A stretch of 64,000 nucleotides of DNA from ZC4RG20 sp963782445 (GTDB lineage Bacteria > Pseudomonadota > Gammaproteobacteria > Steroidobacterales > Rariloculaceae): contig CAWAJM010000002.1 in NCBI GenBank assembly GCA_963782445.1, forward strand, positions 124,001-188,000, read 5' to 3'. Shown here in pieces: positions 16,818 to 25,377 of the stretch. Below the pieces are notes generated by a model. It did not search any database, was not told the origin of the DNA, and worked only from the letters and a program-made list of their open reading frames with translations. Position 1 is the stretch's first letter. Each line of letters opens with the position of its first letter. The position numbers and the translations under genes were made by a program.

Positions 16818-18265
16818 GCACGCTGTCGAAACGCTTCGCGCCCGCGGACTTCGAGCCGGTCGCGGCCGCGCGCTCCGTCCATGGCATCGCGCGGCCTTCG
16901 CAGTCCTACTGGCAGGACGCGTGGCGCCGGCTCAAGCACAACCGGCGCGCGCTCGGCTCGCTCTACCTCGTCGTCGCGCTGGCCGCCTTCACGGTCGCGG
17001 GACCTTGGGTCTGGCGCGTCGATCCGGCCGCCCAGGATGTGAACCGCGCGAATCTCCCGCCCGGCCCGGCCGAGACGGCGACGATCGCCACGCCCTACGT
17101 GCCGTGGCCGGGCGTGACGGCGCCGAGCGCCAGCGCGCCGCCCTCTACAGCGGCCGCAGCGGCGCCTGAGGCGGGGCACCCGGCCTCCCGTCCGGCAGGT
17201 GCGCCCACGGGCCTGCACTTCGTCGGCCCCGCGACCACTCAGGCCGTACGCCTGGCCTGGAACCCCGTCCCCGGCGCAGCGGGCTACCGCGTCTATCGCA
17301 ACCGCTACGATCCGGCCCCGGATCGGGCGCTCGGCGTGCCGCTCGCCGATATCCTCGATCCGCGCCGCGTCAGCCACGAGGACCGGCTCAACCTCGAGCC
17401 GCGCCGCTACTGGTACTCCGTCGTCGCGCTCGACGCGGAAGGCCGCGAAACGCAGGCCTACTCTGTCGTGCCGACGCGCCTCACGCGCGTCGTGAGCGCG
17501 CGCGAAGCCGCGGATTACGGCTGGCTAGACGCCGCCGAGGCCGTGCACGTCGGCCAGACGATCACGCTGCCCTCGCACCCCCTCGGCACGGACTACCTCG
17601 GCCGGGACATGCTGGCGCGGCTCATGTACGGCGCGCGCGTCTCGCTGTTCATCGGCGTCGTGGCGCCGCTGCTCTACGTGCTGGGCGGGATCGTCTATGG
17701 CAGCGTCGCGGGCTTTCTCGGCGGCCGCGTCGACCAGCTGCTCATGCGCTTCGCCGATTTCGTCGTCGCCCTGCCATTCCTGCTGTTCATGATCCTCTTC
17801 AAGATCGCCTTCGGCATCGGCCCCGGCGAGAGCGGCGTCGTGCCCATGGTCGTCGCCCTCGTGCTGCTCGGCTGGCCAGCCACCGCGCGCCTCGTGCGCG
17901 GGCAGATTCTGCAGATCCGCGAGGAAGGCTACATCTCCGCGAGCCAGCTGCTCGGGGCGCGCACCGGCTATCTCGTGTTCCGCCACATGATTCCGAATTC
18001 GCTCGGCGTCATTCTCGTCACGCTGACTTTCGCCGTGCCGACCGTCATCTTCACGGAGGCGTTCTTGTCGTTCATCGGCATGGGCGTCGCGCCGCCGACG
18101 CCCTCCTGGGGCAGCATGTCGAACGAAGGCATCAAAACGATGCTCACGCATCCCCACGAGCTCATCCTGCCGGCCGCGTTCATCAGCGTCGCCGTGCTCG
18201 CGTTCAACCTGCTCGGCGACGGCTTGCGAGACGCGCTCGACATTCGCATGCGGGGCGGCGAATGA
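16814..18265 (+). CDS. oppC: ABC transporter permease OppC with fibronectin-III-like insertion
   Basis: Inner-membrane permease, 483 aa, against about 300 in the family. TM1 lies at about residues 49-67. A long insertion in the first periplasmic loop follows: an Ala/Pro-rich linker (about 95-130), then a beta-sandwich segment (about 131-222: VRLAWNPVPGAAGYRVYRNR ... YWYSVVALDAEGRETQAYS) that reads as a fibronectin type III domain. The canonical OppC body resumes at HPLGTDYLGRDMLARLMYG (about 255) with five more membrane segments and the EAA loop (ISASQLLGARTGYLVFRHMI). It overlaps oppB and oppD by 4 bases each. The inserted domain may contact the binding protein or peptidoglycan; that is inference. 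Confidence 0.93.
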   Translation: MSTLSKRFAPADFEPVAAARSVHGIARPSQSYWQDAWRRLKHNRRALGSLYLVVALAAFTVAGPWVWRVDPAAQDVNRANLPPGPAETATIATPYVPWPGVTAPSASAPPSTAAAAAPEAGHPASRPAGAPTGLHFVGPATTQAVRLAWNPVPGAAGYRVYRNRYDPAPDRALGVPLADILDPRRVSHEDRLNLEPRRYWYSVVALDAEGRETQAYSVVPTRLTRVVSAREAADYGWLDAAEAVHVGQTITLPSHPLGTDYLGRDMLARLMYGARVSLFIGVVAPLLYVLGGIVYGSVAGFLGGRVDQLLMRFADFVVALPFLLFMILFKIAFGIGPGESGVVPMVVALVLLGWPATARLVRGQILQIREEGYISASQLLGARTGYLVFRHMIPNSLGVILVTLTFAVPTVIFTEAFLSFIGMGVAPPTPSWGSMSNEGIKTMLTHPHELILPAAFISVAVLAFNLLGDGLRDALDIRMRGGE

Positions 18266-19361
18266 GTGCGCGGAAACGGTCGACTGCGGCTGCCGCCACG
18301 GAAGCGGCCGCGGGCCGGGCCGACGCCGCCGGCCGCGCGCTGCTCGAGGTCACCGACCTCCAAGTCGAGTTCGATACTTACGGCGGCGTCGTCAAGGCCG
18401 TGCGCGGCGTCGATTTCACGGTCAGGTCCGGGCACACGCTCGCGATCGTCGGCGAATCGGGCTGCGGCAAGTCGGTGACCGTGCAGAGCATCATGGGTCT
18501 GATCCCGATGCCGCCCGGCCGCGTGACGGCAGGCAGTGCGCTGCTCGACGGCGTCGACATCATTCGGCGCAAAGTCGTGAACGGCGAGGACGTGCGCGGT
18601 AACCGCATCGGAATGATCTTCCAGGACCCGATGAGCTCGCTGAACCCGACGATGACCGTCGGGGCTCAGATCGCCGAGACGCTGCAGGTGCACCGCGGCT
18701 ACTCGAAGCGCGCTGCGCTCGCGCGCGCCGTCGAGCTGCTCGCGATGACGCACATCCCGGAGCCCGACGTGCGCGCCCGTCAGTATCCTTTCGCGTTCTC
18801 GGGCGGCATGCTGCAGCGCGCCATGATCGCGATGGCCATCGCCTGCGAGCCGGATATCCTCATCGCCGACGAGCCGACGACGGCGCTCGACGTGACGATC
18901 CAGGCGCAGGTCCTCGATCTGCTCGCCGAGCTGCAGCGCCGCAACGGCATGGCCATCGTGCTGATCACGCACGACCTCGGCGTCGTCGCCCGCCTGGCCG
19001 ACGAAGTCCTCGTCATGTATGCGGGCGAGATCGCCGAACGCGGGAGCGTGGACGACGTCTTCTACCGCTCGTCCCACCCCTACACGGCGGGACTGAAGGC
19101 AGCGATGCCGAGCAACGAGACCGTCAAGGGTCGCGGTCTGACGCCGATCGAGGGCGCACCGCCGGACCTGTTCGAGCCGCCCGAAGGCTGCGGCTACTAC
19201 GCGCGCTGCCCGCACGCCATGCGGCTCTGCGAGCGCAATCGGCCGCCGCGCTTCAGCATCGGCAGCGGGCACGAGGCGCTGTGCTGGCTGCACCACCCGG
19301 ATGCGCCGTGGCGTGTGCCGCAGCTGCAGGCGACGCGCGCCGCGGCGGGGACGGACGAAGC

Positions 19362-19365
<4 letters not shown>
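18262..19365 (+). CDS. oppD: ABC transporter ATP-binding protein OppD
   Basis: Cytoplasmic ATPase subunit, 367 aa. Walker A is GESGCGKS, the Q-loop region is MIFQDPMSSLNP, and the signature region FSGGMLQRAMIAMAIA replaces the LSGGQ of most ABC proteins with FSGGM, common in OppD. Walker B is ILIADEPTTALD and the switch His is in ITHDLG. The C-terminal oligopeptide-transporter domain has cysteines (GCGYYARCPHAMRLCE) of the kind that bind an iron-sulfur cluster in DppD. An Ala-rich N-terminal extension of about 28 residues is not conserved. Confidence 0.95.
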
Positions 19366-20352
<987 letters not shown>

Positions 20353-20392
20353 GGTTCCGTGGCGGCGAACGCCGCACGCGGCCGCGCAAGAT

Positions 20393-21754
20393 TCAGGCGG
20401 CTTCTTCCTCGAGCGGCAACGGCGTCTGCTGCGGTGCCTTGAGCAGGTAGTGCATCGACAACATCGCGACCGTCGAGACGACGGCCGGCAGCGCGAACAC
20501 GAAAAACAGCTGCTGGGTCGACCACTGAAGGCCCAGCATCCGGCTGCCGATCCAGGGACCGATGATAGCGCCGATGCGACCGATGCCGAGTCCCCAGCCG
20601 ACGCCCGTGGAGCGCATGAACGTCGGGTAGTAGGTCGTGCCGAGGGCATTCAGACCCGGCTGACCGCCGACGACGCACCAGCCGGCGATGAACACGATGG
20701 CGGTGAGCAGCCAGGGAACCGCGATGACGAAGTGCGTGCCGATCAGTGCGATGGAGACCGCGGCCCCGAAAAACGTCAGCGTCAGCATCGGCGTCATGCC
20801 GCGCTTGGCGATGAACCAGATCAGCCCGTAGGTGCCGATCGTGCCGCCGAGCTGCATGAGGCCGCCGATGGTCGCCGAGCTCGAGTCCGAATACCCGTGG
20901 TCCTTGAGGATCGTCGGCAGCAGCCCGGCGAGAAAGTAGAGGTTCAATAGATTCGTGAAATTGATAAGCCAGTACAATAAGGTCACGGGCGCCCTGCCTT
21001 GGGTCAGCAGCTGCGCGACGGGGACCTTGCCCTTGCCGTGCATCGGCGCGACGAAGCGCGTTTCGGGTCCCGACTCGACGCGCGGGTCGATGCGCGCGAC
21101 CCAGCGCGCGATCCTCGCGTGTTTGCCCTTGGCGACGAGAAACTCGAGGGATTCCGGCAGCCAGAACACCATGAGCGTGCCGACGATGAGCGGTATGACG
21201 CCGCCGAGATAGAACACTGAGCGCCAACCGAACAGCGGAATCAGCCGGCCCGCGACGAGGCCGCCGATCGCGGCGCCGGCCGTGAAGCCGACCGTGATGC
21301 CCATGATCAACGTTATGCGTTTGGTGCGGGGGCTGTACTCGCCGATGAGCGCGCTCGCATTGGGAATGATCGAGCCCATGCCTATGCCGCCGATGAAACG
21401 CAGCCAAAGGAGCTCCTGCGTCCCGTGAGCGTTGGCAGTCAGCAGCGTGATCAAGGCGTAGAAGAACGTGCCGTAGACCAGGACGGGCCGCCGACCGATC
21501 TTGTCCGCGAGCATCGTGAACAGCAGCGAGCCGATCAGCACGCCGGCGTTCGCGGCCGAGAGAATGTCGCCGAGCTGGGGCTTGGACATTCCGAATTCCG
21601 GGATCACGGCCGGCGCGACATAGCCCATCGACTGCACGTCGAAGCCGTCCATGATCAGCGACAGCGCGCAGAGCACGAACAGCATGATCTGAAAACGGCC
21701 GACGCCCGCACCGTCGATGAGCTCGGAAACGTCGATCTTGCCCGCCTTGTCCAT
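20393..21754 (-). CDS. MFS transporter, aromatic acid:H+ symporter (AAHS) type
   Basis: 453-aa, 12-segment inner-membrane transporter. The AAHS hallmark LIMDGFDVQSMGYVAPAV lies in TM1 (compare DGYD/DGFD in PcaK), and the loop 2-3 MFS motif appears as ADKIGRRPVLV. The family imports benzoate, hydroxybenzoates or similar aromatic acids with protons; the actual substrate cannot be told. The start at 21754 is preceded by GGGGGGACG. It converges with oppF (40-base gap) and is divergent from the VOC-metE pair. Confidence 0.88.
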   Translation of the reverse strand: MDKAGKIDVSELIDGAGVGRFQIMLFVLCALSLIMDGFDVQSMGYVAPAVIPEFGMSKPQLGDILSAANAGVLIGSLLFTMLADKIGRRPVLVYGTFFYALITLLTANAHGTQELLWLRFIGGIGMGSIIPNASALIGEYSPRTKRITLIMGITVGFTAGAAIGGLVAGRLIPLFGWRSVFYLGGVIPLIVGTLMVFWLPESLEFLVAKGKHARIARWVARIDPRVESGPETRFVAPMHGKGKVPVAQLLTQGRAPVTLLYWLINFTNLLNLYFLAGLLPTILKDHGYSDSSSATIGGLMQLGGTIGTYGLIWFIAKRGMTPMLTLTFFGAAVSIALIGTHFVIAVPWLLTAIVFIAGWCVVGGQPGLNALGTTYYPTFMRSTGVGWGLGIGRIGAIIGPWIGSRMLGLQWSTQQLFFVFALPAVVSTVAMLSMHYLLKAPQQTPLPLEEEAA

Positions 21755-21893
21755 TCGTCTCGTCCCCCCGCGACGCTCGCGCGGCGCCTGCGCTCCCGAT
21801 GCTAACAGCAAATCGGTGGCGGCACGCGGCTCTTGCGGCGCGCGCGGCAAGCGTTACGCTTGAGCTCCTTAAGGCTCGGCGGGAGGAAGGGCT

Positions 21894-22433
21894 ATGACCA
21901 TGCCGTTGCGGCTGCATCACTATGCCTGGGTCACGCGCGACCAGGAGGCGAATCGGCGTTTCTTCGAGGAGATCCTCGAGATCCCGCTCGTGGCGACTTG
22001 GTGCGAGCGCACTTTCAGCGCCGAGGCGGGCCGCGAGCTCGAGTACTGCCATACGTTCTACTCGCTCGCCGATGGCGGTGCCCTGGCCTTCTTCCAGTTC
22101 GCCGAGCCGGACGACTACGAGCTCTTCAGACCGCAGGCGCCGCGGCAGGCGAACTATGCGCACATCGCGCTCAAGATCGACGCCGATGGCCTCGAGCGCA
22201 CGAAAGCGCGGCTCGAGGCCGCGGGCATGGCCTATCGTCTGACGGACCACGGCTACTGCCGCTCGCTCTACGTCGCGACCCCGGATGGGCTCAAGCTCGA
22301 GCTCACCGTCGACCCCGAGAATGTCGCGGCGATCGCGGCCGCGCGCCGCGCCGACGCACATGGCGAGCTCGCGCGCTGGCTGGCCGGCGACCGGCGCCCC
22401 AACAACACCGAGCACACGAGCGCCTACGAGTGA
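21894..22433 (+). CDS. VOC family (glyoxalase/dioxygenase fold) protein
   Basis: 179-aa protein of the vicinal oxygen chelate superfamily. LRLHHYAWVTRDQEANRRFF begins the first beta-alpha-beta module, and YAHIALKIDADGLERTKARL begins the second; YVATPDGLKLELTVDPE supplies the usual metal-ligand glutamate. GGGAGG lies 7 bases before ATG 21894. The stop overlaps the GTG start of the MetE-like gene (GTGA), so the two are coupled. Function within the superfamily is open. Confidence 0.85.
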   Translation: MTMPLRLHHYAWVTRDQEANRRFFEEILEIPLVATWCERTFSAEAGRELEYCHTFYSLADGGALAFFQFAEPDDYELFRPQAPRQANYAHIALKIDADGLERTKARLEAAGMAYRLTDHGYCRSLYVATPDGLKLELTVDPENVAAIAAARRADAHGELARWLAGDRRPNNTEHTSAYE

Positions 22434-23449
22434 TCCTGCCAACGACGGTTGTCGGGAGCTATCCGCAGCCGGGTTGGCTCGTCGATCGCCGCCGCCTCGG
22501 TGCCCGCGTGCCGCGGATCCGCGCCCCGGAGATCTGGCGCGTCGCAGGCGATTGCCTCGAGGAGGCGCAGGACGATGCAACGCGCCTCGCCGTCTGCGAC
22601 ATGGAGCGCGCCGGGATCGACATCGTCACGGACGGGGAGATGCGCCGCGAAAGTTACTCCAACCGCTTCGCGACGGCCCTCGAAGGCGTCGATACGGCGC
22701 GGCCGGGCACGACCGTCAACCGCCTCGGCACGCGGTCGCAGGTCCCGCGCATCGTCGGGCCCATCCGCCGCACGGCCCCCGTCCAGCTTCGGGACCTCGA
22801 GTTTCTGCGACGCCATACGTCCAAGGCCGTCAAGGTCACCGTCCCGGGACCGTTCACGATGGCCCAGCAGGCGGAGGACGCGCACTACCGCGATCCGGAG
22901 GCGCTGGCCATGGCTCTTGCGGCCGCCGTCAACGCCGAGCTGCGGGACCTCGAGGCGGCCGGCGCGGACGTCCTGCAGCTCGACGAGCCCTGGCTCGAGG
23001 CGCGGCCGGAGGAGGCCGCCCGATATGCCGTCGCGGCCATCGACCGTGCGTTCGATGGCCTGCGCGCCGTGACGGCGGTCCATGTGTGCTTTGGCTACGC
23101 AGCTGCCGTGCCCGACAAACCCGGCCGGTACGCCTTCCTGCCGCAGCTTGCGGCCTCGTCGGCGGCCCAGATCTCGATCGAGGCCGCGCAACCGCGACTC
23201 GATCTCGGCGTGCTGCGCGATCTCGCGGGCAAGACCGTCGTGCTCGGCGTCCTCGATCTCGGCACCGCGGTCGTCGAGCGTCCCGAGACCGTCGCGGACC
23301 GCCTGCGCGCTGCGCTCGCGTACGTCGCCCCCGAGCGGCTCGTCGCTGCGCCCGACTGCGGCATGAAGTATCTCTCCCGCGCCACGGCATTCGCGAAGCT
23401 CGTCGCGCTCGCCGGCGGCGCCGCCATCCTACGCCGCGAGCTCGGATAG
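22430..23449 (+). CDS. single-domain cobalamin-independent methionine synthase family protein (core MetE-like)
   Basis: 339-aa protein corresponding to the C-terminal catalytic barrel of MetE, without the N-terminal folate-binding half. It begins VILPTTVVGSYPQPGWLVDR at GTG 22430, which overlaps the upstream stop. The zinc ligands of MetE are recognisable: His and Cys in VHVCFGY, Glu in QISIEAAQP, Cys in PDCGMKYLSR. The substrate Asp/Glu region DVLQLDEPWLEARP is also there. Stand-alone core-MetE proteins include folate-independent methionine synthases and other methyltransferases. Coupling to a VOC gene and proximity to an aromatic-acid transporter are noted; the methyl donor is unknown. Confidence 0.87.
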   Translation: MILPTTVVGSYPQPGWLVDRRRLGARVPRIRAPEIWRVAGDCLEEAQDDATRLAVCDMERAGIDIVTDGEMRRESYSNRFATALEGVDTARPGTTVNRLGTRSQVPRIVGPIRRTAPVQLRDLEFLRRHTSKAVKVTVPGPFTMAQQAEDAHYRDPEALAMALAAAVNAELRDLEAAGADVLQLDEPWLEARPEEAARYAVAAIDRAFDGLRAVTAVHVCFGYAAAVPDKPGRYAFLPQLAASSAAQISIEAAQPRLDLGVLRDLAGKTVVLGVLDLGTAVVERPETVADRLRAALAYVAPERLVAAPDCGMKYLSRATAFAKLVALAGGAAILRRELG

Positions 23450-23585
23450 CCATTTCCGGCCGGGGTCCCGCCGACGTCGGTTAGGGAGGCGTGAACGACG
23501 AGCTCCGGCACGGGACGTGCGGCGCATGCCACGCGCTGGGCTGGTGCGCCGGAGCGCCGCCAGAGATAGCGCCGCGGGCGGCCCC

Positions 23586-24599
23586 TCAGCGCATGGCGTA
23601 CTCGAGGGAAACTGAAATGCCGCGCCCGGCCGCGCCGTACGCGCTGCCGGCGGGCCCGACGGCGATGTGGTGCCGTAGGCCGGAGTCGTAGTTACGGACG
23701 GCGTGGGCGACGCCGATGCCGATCATTGCGCCCGCCGTCACGTCGGAGAGGTAGTGCGCGTCCTTCTCCATGCGCGAGTAGGCCACCATCGTCGCGATAC
23801 CGTAAGACAGCCCCTTGACCCAAAGCTGGTTGTAATGCCCGGCGACGGAGGCCGCGACCGAGAACGCCGCCGTGGCATGGCCGGAAGGGAAAGAGTAGCC
23901 GCCGCTGAGCGGATGGAAGTCGTGCACGCCCTGGTTCGCCCGCGGCCGGCTACGGCCCACGATGAGCTTGAGCGTCGGGACGATGAGCCCGGCGGCGATC
24001 GCCGTCGTCGTGAGGCCGTCCACGGCCACGGCCTTGGCTCGGTCGTTGTGCGCGAGGTCGCCGGCCACGAGGAACCCGCCGACGATGTAGGCCGCATATT
24101 GCCGGCCGAATGGCATGAAGTCGTTGGCGATGCGGTTCGTCGTCGGGGTGTGGTGATCGTCGACATAGGTCCGCGCGTTTTCGTCGAGCCAGGCCATGGT
24201 GCCCGCCACGATGAGCGCCTTGATGCCGACGGAGCGCCACGTCTGCGCGTCCCAACGGCCGGGTTCCGTGAAGACGTGCTTCACGTTGTCCTTGAGCACC
24301 TGCCAGTAGTCGAGACAGAAGATGCACAGGGCCGAAGGGCGGTTCCGGGCGCCCGCTGCCGACCCGGTGCCGGCGGTGGCTGCGAACAGCGCCGTCGAGT
24401 CGGAAGACGGGACGGGCAGCGGGGGCAGCTCGACGGCGTAGCTTGGCGCCGGCGCGGCGGCTCTCCCGGCCGGCAGGGTGTCCCTTCCGCGCGCAAGCGG
24501 TGCCGAGCCCAGCATCAGGCTGGCCAGGACGGCGTAGGTCCAGGCGCAGCTCGCTCCTCGGCGCAGCCGCGGAATGGACGGGGAAAGCCGTAGGTTCAT
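23586..24599 (-). CDS. PAP2-superfamily phosphatase
   Basis: 337-aa exported or membrane phosphatase. A signal peptide or anchor spans about residues 15-35. The three PAP2 motifs are intact: KLIVGRSRPRANQG (KX6RP), FPSGHATAAF (PSGH) and SRMEKDAHYLSDV (SRX5HX3D). Members hydrolyse lipid phosphates such as phosphatidate or undecaprenyl diphosphate outside the inner membrane; the substrate here is unknown. The segment CIFCLDYWQVLKDNVKHVF before the catalytic core is a recurrent feature of one PAP2 subgroup. ATG 24599 has GGAGG six bases upstream, which decides against the ATG at 24650. Confidence 0.9.
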   Translation of the reverse strand: MNLRLSPSIPRLRRGASCAWTYAVLASLMLGSAPLARGRDTLPAGRAAAPAPSYAVELPPLPVPSSDSTALFAATAGTGSAAGARNRPSALCIFCLDYWQVLKDNVKHVFTEPGRWDAQTWRSVGIKALIVAGTMAWLDENARTYVDDHHTPTTNRIANDFMPFGRQYAAYIVGGFLVAGDLAHNDRAKAVAVDGLTTTAIAAGLIVPTLKLIVGRSRPRANQGVHDFHPLSGGYSFPSGHATAAFSVAASVAGHYNQLWVKGLSYGIATMVAYSRMEKDAHYLSDVTAGAMIGIGVAHAVRNYDSGLRHHIAVGPAGSAYGAAGRGISVSLEYAMR

Positions 24600-24975
24600 T
24601 GCTGGCCTCCGAGGCGAAATCACTGGCGTTCCTTCGTAGCGAATCTGCACTAGGGTATTCGAGGGCCTGGGATCGAGACAGGCCGGTACCAGCGCCGGCC
24701 GCGCCTGCCCGCATGCGTCCAGTTGGACGGGTGAACGCGCAGTTTCCCTTCTCGCCGTCGTCGGCGCACTTCATCGAGGCCGACGCGGCCGGGCCGTTCG
24801 GGCCCCACGGTCCCGGGCAGGGAAATTCCAAGGCGCTGCGCGCTACGATGCGCCATGGTCACAAAGCCTCGCAGGTGCGGGGGGCGGCCGCGCCGCGAGG
24901 ACGTGCTGACGCCGGCCGGTGGGGCACGCCGGCGAACCACCGAAGTCGAGCCCCTTGAATAGACCGGAGACCGGC
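24600..24975. other. intergenic gap, no gene recognised
   Basis: 376 bases between the divergent PAP2 and VOC genes. Reading frames across it lack recognisable protein features, and no repeat, RNA or clear promoter was identified. Confidence 0.6.
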
Positions 24976-25353
24976 ATGAACAGCGAGTTCCGCCTAGGCC
25001 CCCTCGGGCAGATATCCCGGACCGTCAGGAACATCAAGGAAGCCGAGGCATGGTATGGCGGGGTCCTCGGGCTGCCGCACCTGTTCACCTACGGCAAGCT
25101 GGCGTTCTTCGACTGCGCAGGCACTCGTCTTTATCTCGACGAAAAGGACGAAGTCCAAGCCGCGGAGTCGATCCTGTACCTGCTCGTCGAGGATATCGAG
25201 GCCGCCTATCGGACGCTGGCCGCGCGCGGCGTCACGTTCAGGAACGCACCCCATCTGGTGTTTCGCGATCCCGACGGCACCGAGGAGTGGATGGCGTTCT
25301 TCGACGATCCCGAAGGGCGACCCCTGGCGCTCATGGCCCGCGTCCAGTCCTAA
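24976..25353 (+). CDS. VOC family (glyoxalase/bleomycin-resistance-like) protein
   Basis: 125-aa protein of the vicinal oxygen chelate superfamily. The first module starts LGQISRTVRNIKEAEAWYGG and continues LPHLFTYGKLAFFDCAGTRLYL. The second contains LYLLVEDIEAAYRTLAARG and the WMAFFDDPEGRPLALM tail with the usual Glu ligand. GGAG precedes ATG 24976. It is unrelated in detail to the longer VOC protein at 21894. It converges with the TonB receptor gene. Specific activity unknown. Confidence 0.87.
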   Translation: MNSEFRLGPLGQISRTVRNIKEAEAWYGGVLGLPHLFTYGKLAFFDCAGTRLYLDEKDEVQAAESILYLLVEDIEAAYRTLAARGVTFRNAPHLVFRDPDGTEEWMAFFDDPEGRPLALMARVQS

Positions 25354-25377
25354 GGGTCTGCTGCGGCCGGCGCCCCG

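Noticed and set aside
21868..21879. CTTAAGGCTCGG, identical to the outer 12 bases of the repeat arm at 61568
   Set aside because: The match stops after 12 bases and lies in the leader of the VOC gene; too short to call a repeat copy.
20393..22580. Long minus-strand extension of the MFS frame through the VOC gene
   Set aside because: Extension is antisense to the VOC and MetE-like genes; the transporter starts normally at 21754.
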